Origin: SZUA-36 sp963727635
GTDB lineage: Bacteria > Pseudomonadota > Gammaproteobacteria > Xanthomonadales > SZUA-36
Direction: 5' to 3'
NCBI GenBank assembly: GCA_963727635.1
Contig: CAVSHP010000017.1
Coordinates: 372,001 to 436,000, forward strand
DNA: 64,000 bases
Positions 28,869-37,955 of this stretch are shown here, piece after piece. The first letter of the stretch is position 1, and each line of letters starts with the position of its first letter. The notes below the pieces were generated by a model. The model made no database searches, was not told the DNA's origin, and saw only the letters and a program-made list of their open reading frames with translations. Position numbers and translations under genes: made by a program.

Positions 28869-29636
28869 TTATTTGGGCGCCAGCCTGACGGCGCCATCCA
28901 GACGAATGGTTTCACCATTGAGATATCCATTTTCCATGATATGCGCGACTAATTCAGCATATTCTTCCGGTTTGCCCAGACGGCTTGGGAATGGAATGGA
29001 TGCGCTGAGTGATTCCTGTACGTGCTCGGGCATGCCATCGACCATCGGCGTCCAGAATATCCCGGGTGCAACCGCGTTTACACGTACACCGATGCGCGCA
29101 AATTCACGTGCGATGGGCAGGGTCATACCAACAATTCCGCCCTTGGATGCCGAATACGCCGCCTGTCCGATCTGTCCATCGTAGGCCGCCACCGAGGCAG
29201 TGCTGATGATGACGCCGCGTTCACCATCGGCTCCGGCAGGATTGCTTTCCATCGCAGCACCTGCGGCCTTGATGATATTGAAGCTGCCGACCAGGTTGAC
29301 CTGGATGACCTTCGAGAAAAAATCCAGCGCCATCGGCGCTTCCCGGCCGAGTACGCGTCCCGCACCGATGATGCCGGCACAATTCACCGCCACATTGATC
29401 AGCCCCATGTGTTCGGTGGCAAGTTTGACGGCGTCATTTACCGCCTGTTCACTGGTGACGTCGGTGCGTATATAACTGGCTGCACCACCCAGTTCCGCTT
29501 CGGCCGCGGCCCCGGCCTCGTCGTTGATATCCAGTAGTACCGCCTGCCCGCCACTGGCAACCACTTTGCGTGCGACTGCCAGTCCCAGTCCGGAGACTCC
29601 TCCGGTAATCAGTGCTTTAACTTCATTCAGTTGCAT
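28869..29636 (-). CDS. Short-chain 3-hydroxyacyl-CoA dehydrogenase (2-methyl-3-hydroxybutyryl-CoA dehydrogenase-like)
   Basis: 255 aa SDR with the cofactor motif TGGVSGLG, NCAG, the catalytic Ser in STASVAAYDG and YSASK. The Asp after beta2 (LLDIND) indicates NAD. The segment AGAAMESNPAGADGERGVIISTASVAAYDGQIGQ is characteristic of the HSD17B10 group, which acts on isoleucine-derived 2-methyl-3-hydroxyacyl-CoA. It is the last clear catabolic gene of the leftward operon. Confidence 0.88.
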   Translation of the reverse strand: MQLNEVKALITGGVSGLGLAVARKVVASGGQAVLLDINDEAGAAAEAELGGAASYIRTDVTSEQAVNDAVKLATEHMGLINVAVNCAGIIGAGRVLGREAPMALDFFSKVIQVNLVGSFNIIKAAGAAMESNPAGADGERGVIISTASVAAYDGQIGQAAYSASKGGIVGMTLPIAREFARIGVRVNAVAPGIFWTPMVDGMPEHVQESLSASIPFPSRLGKPEEYAELVAHIMENGYLNGETIRLDGAVRLAPK

Positions 29637-29657
29637 GTCGTAAAACTCCTGTTCATG

Positions 29658-30557
29658 TCATTTTGATTGGTTCAATGCAAGACCCGCCCTGCTGTTATTG
29701 GGGCGTTGCAATTGTTTTGAAATCCATGCACCGGTATTGGCCAGTTCATCCAGGTCAATACCGGTTTCAAGGCCCAGGCCGTGCAGCATGTAGACCACGT
29801 CTTCGCTGGCGACATTGCCGCTTGCACCGTTTGGCATATGGGCATCCGCCCAGGCCGGCATACGGATGAATCGATGATACGTACACCCGCGTCCAGGCAG
29901 GCGAGGATATTGGCCAGCGCCTGGCCGTAGGTGTCGTGAAAATGCACCGCCAATTGTGCGACGGGAACAACCGAACTGACGGCTCTTGACCAGTGCATTT
30001 GCAACGGCCGGTGTGCCCACGCCGATGGTGTCACCGAGCGAGACTTCAGCGCATCCCATTTCCATCAGCCTGGCGCAGACCGCGGTTACCGCAGCGGCCT
30101 CGATCTCACCCTCATACGGGCAACCCAGCACACACGAAACATAGGCCCGAACCCGGATAGCGTCGCTCTTTGCCTGTGCCACGACCGCTTCCAAACGGGT
30201 CATGGACTCAGCAATACTGCAATTGGTATTACGTTGGCTGAAGCTTTCGCTGGCCGCGGCGAACACGGCGATTTCCGTCGCACCTGCGGCGACCGCACGT
30301 TCATAACCGGTCAGGTTGGGTACCAGCACCGGGTAGCGGGTGCCGGGCAGGCGGGTCAGACCCTTCAACACGTCTCCGTGTCGGCCATTTGTGGTACCCA
30401 CTTCGGGCTGACAAAACTGCCGGCCTCGACAACGGGCATACCGCAGTTTGCGAGGCGTTCGATCAGTTCAATCTTGAGTTACGGCTGGAAGGTTTTGTTT
30501 TTCGTTTTGCAGGCCATCGCGTGGACCGACTTCAACCATGGTGACGAAATCATTCAT
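29658..30557 (-). CDS. liuE: Hydroxymethylglutaryl-CoA lyase (about four apparent frameshifts)
   Basis: The full reading starts at the ATG at 30557 (MNDFVTMVEVGPRDGLQNE). It continues through KIELIERLANCGMPVVEAGSFV, DVLKGLTRLPGTRYPVLVPNLTGYERAVAAGATEIAVF, AYVSCVLGCPYEGE, EVSLGDTIGVGTP, AVHFHDTYGQALANI, a GLGGCPYAKGASGNVASED segment and the end at 29658. Frame changes fall near 30480, 30377, 30000 and 29880. The catalytic GPRDGLQ, HxH and GGCPYA motifs are all present. It splits HMG-CoA to acetoacetate and acetyl-CoA, the last step of leucine breakdown. Length about 299 aa, as expected. Confidence 0.88.
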
Positions 30558-30564
30558 AGGCCGG

Positions 30565-31357
30565 TTATTCTTCGATCCAGCCGGGTTTGCGCTTTTCGAG
30601 AAAAGCCGCCAGGCCTTCCTGACCTTCGTCCGAGACCCGCAAGCCGGCAATCAGCCTGGCAGTGTATTCGTCGGTGGCTTTCTGCGCGTCCACGTCGTGG
30701 CCGGCAATGTCAAAGACCAGTTGCTTTGCATGGATGACTGCCTTTGGCCCGCCACTCAGTACCTGCCTGATGACGTCTTCAACAGCGCTGTCCAGTTGCT
30801 CCGTGCCGACCGCTTGTTGCAGCAGGCCGATTTCGCAGGCCTGTTGGCTGTCGAAACGTTCCGCGCTGAGGAAATAGCGCCGTGCTTGCGTCTCGCCAAT
30901 ACGCCGGATGACATAGGGTGAAATCACGGCAGGCACCAGACCCAGGCGTACCTCGGTCAGACCAAAATGCGCGTGATCGGCGGCAATGGTGATGTCACAG
31001 GCCGCAATCAGGCCCAACCCGCCACCAAAAGCCGCACCGTTGATCCGCGCCAGGGTCGGCTTTGAGAGGTAATTCAGACGTGCGCATCAATTCCGCGAGC
31101 CGCAAGGCATCCTGTTCGTTCTCTTCCCGGCTGGCACTAACCAGGCTGCGCATCCAGTTGAGATCCGCGCCGGCGGAAAAACATGTGCCTTGACCGGTGA
31201 TCATCACCATCCTGACGGCATCATCCTGATCCGCCGCTTTCAGCGCGGTGGTCATCTCATGGATCATCTGTGCATCAAAAGCATTATGCACTTCAGGCCG
31301 GTTCATGCACAGGGTCAAAACTCCCCGCCGGTCGGTGCTGCTGATCAAGGTTTGCAT
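30565..31357 (-). CDS. liuC: Methylglutaconyl-CoA hydratase / enoyl-CoA hydratase (one apparent frameshift)
   Basis: Crotonase family. The N-terminal part (MQTLISSTDRRGVLTLCMNRPEVHNAFD, GTCFSAGADLNWM oxyanion motif) runs to about 31078. Removing one T there joins MRTLNYLSKPTLARINGAAFGGGLGLIAACD and the rest, ending GWIEE. About 264 aa in total. The oxyanion-hole Gly and the AAFGGGLGL motif are intact. It hydrates 3-methylglutaconyl-CoA to HMG-CoA. It sits between the carboxylase and lyase genes of the same pathway. Confidence 0.88.
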
Positions 31358-31369
31358 GGTTGCCCCGAC

Positions 31370-32981
31370 CTACATCCTGAAGATGCCGTGCTTGCCGTGC
31401 TTGATGGGCGCGTTCATCGCGGCCGACAAGGCGAGCCCCAGTACATGGCGTGTATCGATGGGATCGATGACACCGTCATCCCAGAGTCTCGCGGTGGCGT
31501 GATAGGGGTGACCCTCCTGTTCATAACTGTCGCGGATCGGTTGCTTGAAGGCTTCCTCATCTTCACTCGACCAGGTTTCGCCGGAAGCCTCGATGGCATC
31601 CCGGCGAATGGTGGCGAGTACCGATGAGGCCTGTTCCCCGCCCATCACGGAAATCCGCGCATTGGGCCACATCCACATCATTCTCGGCTGGTAGGCCCGT
31701 CCGCACATGGCGTAGTTTCCCGCACCGAAAGAGCCACCGATGATGACGGTGAATTTGGGAACCTGGGAGGTGGCGACAGCGGTTACCATCTTCGCACCAT
31801 CCTTTGCAATTCCGGAATTTTCGGACGCCTTTCCGACCATAAATCCAGATACATTTTGTAGAAATATCAATGGAATATTTCGTTTATTGCAAATCTGTAT
31901 GAAGTGCGTACCTTTCAAGCGCACTGTCGGAAAACAGGATCCCGTTATTGGCGACAATGCCGACCGGATAACCATGCACCCGGGCAAAACCACACACCAG
32001 GGTTTTGCCATAGCGGGCTTTGAATTCATGAAAAATCACTTCCGTCGATGAGACGCGCAATAATCTCTTTTACCTTGTAGGGATAACGGGTATCGCGTGA
32101 GACGATGCCGTAAATTTCCTCGATCGGGTAGGCTGGGCTGACCGACTCGCACATTTCCAGCGGGTTGTCTTCTTACGGTTCAGATAGCTGACCGCATCAC
32201 GCGCAAGCTGCAGCGCGTGGCTGTCATCCAGGGCAAAGTGATCGGTGACACCAGATTTGGAGCAATGCACCTCGGCCCCGCCGAGTGATTCGGCATCGAC
32301 TATCTCGCCGGTCGCCGCCTTCACCAGCGGTGGACCACCGAGAAAGATGGTGCCCTGGTTTTTGACGATGATCGACTCGTCACTCATGGCCGGGACATAG
32401 GCGCCGCCGGCGGTGCACGACCCCATGACGACGCCGATTTGTGGAATGTTGGCTGCAGACAATTGCGCCTGGTTATAAAAAATCCGGCCAAAGTGTTCGC
32501 GGTCGGGAAAAATTTCATCCTGCAGGGGCAGGAAGGCGCCGCCGGAATCGACCAGGTAGATACAGGGCAGATTGTTCTCCAGCGCGATTTCCTGGGCGCG
32601 CAGATGTTTTTTCACCGTGATCGGCAAATAACTGCCGCCCTTGACGGTCGCGTCATTGGCGATAATGACGACTTCCTGTCCACTGACACGGCCGACACCG
32701 GTGATGATCCCGGCCGCAGGGCGCTTTGCCGTCATACATGCCATATGCCGCCATCGGCGAAAGTTCCAGAAAAGGCGTGACCGGGATCGATCAGCTGGTT
32801 GACACGTTCACGCGGCAACATTTTGCCGCGCTGGGTGTGTTTTTTGCGGGCCTTCTCACCACCGCCTAGCTCGACCTGTTCCAGTTCTTCTTGCAGGTCC
32901 GCCACCAGTTCCCGCATATGCGCGTCATTGGCGGCAAAGTCTTTGCTGTCTGTATCTATCTTGCGATTTGATGATTGCCAT
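31370..32981 (-). CDS. liuB: Methylcrotonyl-CoA carboxylase, carboxyltransferase (beta) subunit (several apparent frameshifts)
   Basis: About 536 aa when the frames are joined. The parts, in order, are an N-terminus from the ATG at 32981 shifting into KIDTDSKDFAANDAHMRELV and GGGEKARKKHTQRGKMLPRERVNQLIDPG. Next comes the carboxyltransferase N-domain (MACMTAKRPAAGIITGVGRVSGQEVVIIANDATVKGGSY, VVMGSCTAGGAYVPAMSDE), and then the C-domain (FLQNVSGFMVGKASENSGIAKDGAKMV, GGSFGAGNYAMCGRAYQPRMMWMWPNARISVMGGEQA). These motifs are specific for MCC beta. Frame changes fall near 32965, 32740, 32170 and 31960. Its partner alpha subunit is not in this cluster. Confidence 0.88.
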
Positions 32982-32988
32982 GGCCGGA

Positions 32989-34165
32989 TTATGGCAGTTC
33001 GATGGCCAGGGCAGTAGCTTCCCCGCCACCGATACACAGGGCGGCGACACCTTTTTTCAGTCCGCGTTGCTGCAAGGCATTGATCAGTGTCACCACCACC
33101 CGGGCGCCGGAAGCACCAATCGGGTGACCGAGTGCGCAGGCGCCACCGTTGACATTCATCTTCGCATGGTCGATATTGAGCACATGCATGGCGGCCATCG
33201 TGACGGTCGCAAATGCCTCGTTGACCTCGAACAGGTCAACCTCATCGATATTCCAGCCGGCCTTTTCAAGAACCCGCTCAATGGCGCCGATGGGCGCAGT
33301 GGTAAACCATTCAGGATCCTGTGAAAAGGTTGCGTGGGCGACGATCGTGGCCAGTGGCGTAATGCCGAGTTCGGCCGCCTTTTGCGCTGACATCAGCACG
33401 GTGGCGGCAGCGCCGTCGGAGATCTTCGAAGATGATGCCGCGGTCACCGTTCCATCTTTCTTGAATGCTGCGCGCAACGATGGAATTTTGCCGATGTTGC
33501 AGGATGGTGGTTCCTGGTCATCACAGATCACGGTCTCGCCCTTACGGGTCGTGACGGTTACCGGTGTAATTTCATCCTTGAACTGGCTTTCCATGGCCGC
33601 CAGGGCGCGTTCTATCGAAGCGACTGCAAAGGCGTCCTGCTGTTCGCGGGTGAAGTTGTATTTCTCCGCGCAGCGCTCGCCAAATACACCCATCATCAAC
33701 TGGTCATCGGGGTTCTGCAGACCGTCCCAGAACATGTGGTCGAGGACTTCGCCGTGACCCATGCGGTAGCCACCGCGGGCCTTGGGCAGAATGTAGGGTG
33801 CGAGCGTCATGTTCTCCATGCCGCCGGCCACCACGATTTCCGAGGAACCCGCCAGGATCTGGTCATGCCCGATCTGGATGGTTTTCATGGCCGAACCACA
33901 GGCCTTGTTGATCGTGACCGCACCCGCCGAGGTCGGTATGCCGGCCTTGCGTGAGGCGATCCGCGCCGGTGCCTGGCCGACACCTGCCGGCAATACGCAA
34001 CCCATCAGCACGTCATCGACGGCTTCCGGCTTCAGACCGGCCTGGATCGAGTGCGCCGCGTATGGCGGCGGCGCCGAGTTCGTCACAGGAAACCGTGGAA
34101 AACTGGCCTTGAAAAGAGCCGATAGGGGTGCGTTTGGCACCGACAATGACGACTTTGCTATTCAT
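32989..34165 (-). CDS. Acetyl-CoA C-acetyltransferase (thiolase; one apparent frameshift)
   Basis: Starts at the ATG at 34165 (MNSKVVIVGAKRTPIGSFQG) and changes frame near 34070, then runs to 32989. About 391 aa. The nucleophile Cys is in INKACGSAMKTI. The two C-terminal catalytic motifs are NVNGGACALGHPIGASGARV and CIGGGEATA. It can split the acetoacetyl-CoA or 2-methylacetoacetyl-CoA formed in branched-chain amino acid breakdown, which fits its place in the operon. Confidence 0.9.
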
Positions 34166-34223
34166 TTCTCAAAACTCCATCTTGGTATTGAATGATTGGT
34201 ATGTGGTGCCGGACACCCGGTTT

Positions 34224-35379
34224 TTACAGGCCGAGCAATTCGCGGCCGATCAGCATTCTGCGAATCTCGTTGGTGCCCGCTCCGATTTCGTATAACTTGG
34301 CATCACGCAAAATACGTCCTGCCGGATACTGGTTGATATAGCCATTGCCACCCAGCGTCTGGATGGCTTCAAGCGCCACTTTGACCGCGCGGGAAGACGC
34401 CTGTAACAGGCAGGCTGCCGGATCGATGCGTGAACGTGCGTCCGTCATCGTAATCCCCGGCGGTCCTGTAAACGAAAGCACGCGACGACTGCAGGTCGGT
34501 GTACATGTCCGCCAGCTTGGCCTGCATGATGCCGAATGAGCCAATCGCGCGGTCAAATTGTTTGCGCTCGCGCATGTAGGGAATGACCAGGTCGACACAG
34601 GCCTGCATCAGCCCAAGCGGCCCGCCGGATAACACCAGACGCTCGGTATTCAGACCCCGCATCAGCAGTTTTACACCCTGGTTGACTTCACCAAGCACAT
34701 TTTCTGCCGGTATTTCACAATTTTCGAAGACCAGTTCGCAGGTATTCGAACCGCGCATTCCAAGCTTGTCCATTTTGGGCGCAGTGCTGAAACCGGGCAT
34801 GCCTTTTTCGACCAGGAATGCCGTCATGCAGGCCGAACCCGAATCCTTGCCGGCGGTGCGCATGTAGACAATCAGGACATCTGCTTCCGGTCCGTTGGTA
34901 ATCCACATTTTTGAGCCGTTGGCCAGCCAGTGATCTCCGCGTTGTTCGGCGCGGCAACTCATGGAACCCACCACGTCAGATCCTGCGCCTGATTCGGACA
35001 TGGCCAGCGCGCCGACCAGTTCACCGTTGCACAGACCCGGCAGATACTTGCGCCGCTGCGCCTCCGTGCCGTTCTTGTTCAGGTTGTCCATGCACAGGTT
35101 GCTGTTTGCCCCGTATGACAGACCGACGGAACCGGATGCCCTGGAGATTTCCTCCATCGCAACCACGTGGGCCAGGTAACCAAGGTCCGAACCGCCCATC
35201 GACTCCGGGATGGTCATGCCGAGCAGACCCAGTTCACCCAGTTTTGGCCACAGATCCTGTGGAAAGGTGTTATCCCTGTCGATGTCCTCAGCGCGTGGCG
35301 CGATTTCCTGCAGGGCGAAACGCCGCACGGTATCGCGCAGCAATTCCAGATCTTCACTCAGGGGCATTTGTACATGCAT
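34224..35379 (-). CDS. liuA: Isovaleryl-CoA dehydrogenase (one apparent frameshift)
   Basis: Acyl-CoA dehydrogenase from the ATG at 35379 (MHVQMPLSEDLELLRDT). It has the FAD/substrate motifs ALAMSESGAGSDVVGS and WITNGPEADV. The frame changes near 34460, after AFVYRTAGDYDDG, and continues RIDPAACLLQASSRAVKVALEAIQTLGGNGYINQYP and YEIGAGTNEIRRMLIGRELLG. The catalytic Glu of isovaleryl-CoA dehydrogenases lies in the LEAIQTLGG region, and the YEIGAGTNEIRR ending is typical of the IVD group. First gene of the leftward catabolic operon. Confidence 0.9.
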
Positions 35380-35427
35380 ATTTTCGCTCGACTGTTTTGG
35401 TTAACCCGCGTTATTTCGCCAGGCCGG

Positions 35428-35463
35428 GGGTACGTGAAGTCACGTATACGTCTTCACGTACCC
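35428..35463. promoter_or_regulatory. Long palindrome upstream of the leucine-catabolic operon
   Basis: GGGTACGTGAAG (35428-35439) and CTTCACGTACCC (35452-35463) are perfect 12-bp inverted repeats. The 12-nt spacer itself contains ACGTATACGT. It lies 49 bp upstream of the liuA start. An operator for a dimeric regulator (LiuR/MerR-type or other) is inferred; a hairpin in the 5' leader is the alternative. No regulator gene is adjacent. Confidence 0.6.
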
Positions 35464-35656
35464 AGTTGTGTAAACCGGCGCCAGGAAGCAGGTGTCCGCA
35501 CGACATGTCCGGCGATTTCCAGCGATGTCCTGGCCAGCAGGTCATTGTACCTGATTGCCGTTTTTCAGACATCCGCCCGCGACCGATCATCAGTGACAGA
35601 AGCCACCTGACCCTTGTCATGCAACTGAAATTTTCCGTGGAAAATTTAAAAAGAGG

Positions 35657-35685
35657 TTGACAGCACTTTTTCAGAATGGGATAAA
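35657..35685 (+). promoter_or_regulatory. Sigma-70-type promoter for the ilv-leu operon
   Basis: TTGACA (35657-35662), a 17-nt spacer, then GATAAA (35680-35685). The -35 is a perfect consensus and the -10 matches 4 of 6. Transcription would start near 35692, about 60 nt before the leader peptide and 270 nt before ilvB. Confidence 0.7.
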
Positions 35686-35751
35686 GCCCGGATGTCAAAG
35701 CATTTGCAACAGCTGCGAGTCACCTGCAAAGCAAGCGTCTGTAAGACCGAA

Positions 35752-35835
35752 GTGTCTGCATGTCCCGCCCCGTTATACGCAAATAGCGCTCTGCTTCTAG
35801 GCCTGGTTCTATTATTCCGACACACAGCGGGGTAG
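35752..35835 (+). CDS. Putative leucine-rich attenuator leader peptide of the ilv-leu operon
   Basis: An open frame ending at the TAG at 35833-35835 encodes ALLLGLVLLFRHTAG at its C-terminus. It uses the codons CTG CTT CTA GGC CTG GTT CTA TTA, seven Leu and one Val in 27 residues. The only in-frame start seen is GTG at 35752. An ATG at 35759 reaches the same frame if one base is missing before the Leu run, giving MSRPVIRK joined to the Leu-rich part. Neither start has a strong ribosome site, so the start is uncertain. Its stop codon lies 37 nt before the terminator stem. Confidence 0.6.
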   Translation: MSACPAPLYANSALLLGLVLLFRHTAG

Positions 35836-35871
35836 CACAGATCGCCTAGTAAAACCAGGAACCGGATCAGC

Positions 35872-35907
35872 AAAACCCCGCAACTGAAAGGAAGCGGGGT
35901 TTTTTTT
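35872..35907 (+). terminator. Attenuator terminator upstream of ilvB, with a competing antiterminator arm
   Basis: The stem AAAACCCCGC (35872-35881) / GCGGGGTTTT (35894-35903), loop of 12 nt, is followed by T to 35907. It sits inside the leader, 56 bp before the ilvB ATG, where a simple end-of-operon terminator makes no sense. ACCCCGC (35875-35881) can instead pair with GCGGGGT (35827-35833), which overlaps the leader-peptide stop codon. CCTGGTT (35802-35808), in the Leu codons, can pair with AACCAGG (35853-35859). Confidence 0.75.
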
Positions 35908-35963
35908 GATTAAACGCAGAATTACGAGTCATTTGAAACTTGAAGCCAGAGGATAATTGAGCA

Positions 35964-37659
35964 ATGAAACCATCGACAAAATTGGCGCCCGTGTTGCGCA
36001 GCGGATCAGCAGATACTCATCGAGTCGCTTGAGCGCAACGGGGTAAGTCAGATCTTCGGCTATCCGGGCGGCACCATCATGCCGGTTTACGATGCGCTGG
36101 TCGGTTCCGGCCTGAAGCATTATTTATGCCGCCATGAGCAGGGCGCGGCACTGGCTGCCGATGCATATGGCAGGGTCACCCGCAGGGCCGGTGTGTGTAT
36201 CGCGACTTCCGGTCCCGGCGCGACCAACCTGGTCACCGGTATTGCAAACGCGTTCATGGATTCAGTACCGATGGTGGTCATCACCGGACAGGTCCCATCT
36301 GCCCTTGCAGGGTACCGATGCATTTCAGGAAGTGGATATATTCGGTATCACGCTGCCGATTGTGAAGCACAGCTATATCGTCCGTAACGTTGGCTGACAT
36401 TCCGCGCATCGTCAACGAGGCATTTCAGATTGCCCAAAGCGGCCGCCCCGGACCCGTACTGATCGATTTGCCCAAGGATATTTCGGCGGGAATGGGTGAA
36501 GCCGTGTACACGCCGCCGGTGACGTTGCCCGCAGGCACTCCCCACCGGATGCCGAGGCCATGCGTAAAGCCAGCGAGATGTTGTCGCAGGCCCGGCGTCC
36601 ACTGGTCATTGCAGGTGGCGGGATCGCCATCTCGGACTCGGTTGAGGTTTTCCGCGCAGTTCATTGCCCGAACCGGTCTGCCGGTGACAAGCACCCTGAA
36701 AGGTCTGGGCGTGATGCCGGCGGACCACCCCAGCTTCGTCGGCATGCTCGGCATGCACGGCAATGGTGCCGCCAATCACGCCGTGCAGAATTGTGATCTG
36801 CTGATGGTGGTCGGTGCGCGTTTTGATGACCGGGCGACCGGACACCTGGCACAGTTCGCACCGGCGGCCCGTATCATCCACCTCGATATCGATGCCGCCG
36901 AAATTTCAAAATTGCGCAAGGCGGATGTCGCCATCGTCAGCGAACTGGCACCGGCGCTGGAAGGTATCCGGCCGGAAAAGACGGCCAACCCGGGCTGGCG
37001 CGCCCAGTGCGCGGGCTGGACGAAGGAGTTTGCCTGGCGTTACGACGCACCGGTCAAAGGCATCTACGCACCGAAATTACTGCGCGACCTGTCGGCGGGC
37101 GCGGCCTGAAGGCCTGACCATCACCTGCGATGTTGGCCAGCACCAGATGTGGGTGGCACAGCACTGCCGCTTTAACGATCCGCTTGGAGCACATTTCCTC
37201 GGGCGGGCTTGGGTACGATGGGTTACGGGCTGCCTGCGGCCATCGGCGCCAAGATCGCCAAACCCGAAGCCACCGTGGTGTGTGTCTCCGGTGACGGTTC
37301 CATCATGATGAATATCCAGGAACTCGCCACGCGTCAAGCGCTACGGTATAGACGTCAAGATACTGTTGCTGGATAACTCGGCACTGGGTCTTGTGCGCCA
37401 GTGGCAGGAGATTTTCTTCGATGGCAATTACAGCGAAGTCCATCTCGCCGATAACCCGGATTTCGCCGCGGTTGCGAGGGCATTCGGTATCCAGGCGCGC
37501 AGCATCCGAGAACCGGAAGAGGTCGGTGACGCGCTCGAATGGCTGCTCAACACCGAATCCGCCGCGCTGCTGCACGTGGCCATCGATTCGATGGAAAACG
37601 TCTGGCCGCTGGTGCCGCCGGGTAAACCCAATCACAAGATGATGCGCTCGAACCACTAG
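35964..37659 (+). CDS. ilvB: Acetolactate synthase, large subunit (multiple apparent frameshifts)
   Basis: About 560 aa after joining frames. It starts at the ATG at 35964, then ILIESLERNGVSQIFGYPGGTIMPVYDAL and HEQGAALAADAYGRVTRRAGVC, with the catalytic Glu of TPP enzymes. It continues FMDSVPMVVITGQVPSAL, GTDAFQEVDIFGITLPIVKHSY, GRPGPVLIDLPKDI, STLKGLGVMPADHPSFVGMLGMHG, ARFDDRATG, GDGSIMMNIQELATVKRYGIDVK (TPP/Mg motif) and LDNSALGLVRQWQEIFF. Roughly nine one-base indels, mostly extra bases (near 36310, 36390, 36540, 36655, 37107, 37187, 37210, 37335). With the IlvM-like subunit it condenses pyruvate to acetolactate (or acetohydroxybutyrate). It may be ilvG or ilvI type; the subtype is uncertain. 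Confidence 0.9.
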
Positions 37660-37675
37660 AAGGTAAGTACAAGGT

Positions 37676-37955
37676 ATGAATCACACATTGAACATTACAG
37701 CTCAGCGGCTCCGAAGGAGCGGTGATCAGGGCACTGGGATTGATCGAGCGCAGGGGCTTCAGTCTCGACAGGTGTTCGGTTGGTGAAATAGAGAACAGCC
37801 GCCGCGCCATGGAGGTCAGCGTATCATCCACGCGCCCCGGTGATCTGCTCAAACGCCAGCTCGAGCGATTGCACGATGTCTATAATGTTGAACTCAAGCC
37901 AGTGGTGATTAAACCACGCACAACGGGTATCCGCCCCGTCAACAGGAGAACGTAA
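37676..37955 (+). CDS. ilvM: Acetolactate synthase regulatory small subunit, IlvM-like (one apparent frameshift)
   Basis: A single ACT domain of about 92 aa: MNHTLNIT, then a frame change near 37704, then SGSEGAVIRALGLIERRGFSLDRCSVGE, SRRAMEVSVSSTRPGDLLKRQLERLHDVYNVELKPVV. The short length and the RPGDLLKRQLERLHDVY segment fit IlvM better than the longer IlvN/IlvH. The stop is immediately followed by the leuA ATG. Confidence 0.85.

Noticed and set aside
35411..35698. 95-codon minus-strand frame in the liu/ilv divergent region
   Set aside because: No family features, and it covers the promoter and palindrome; treated as non-coding.
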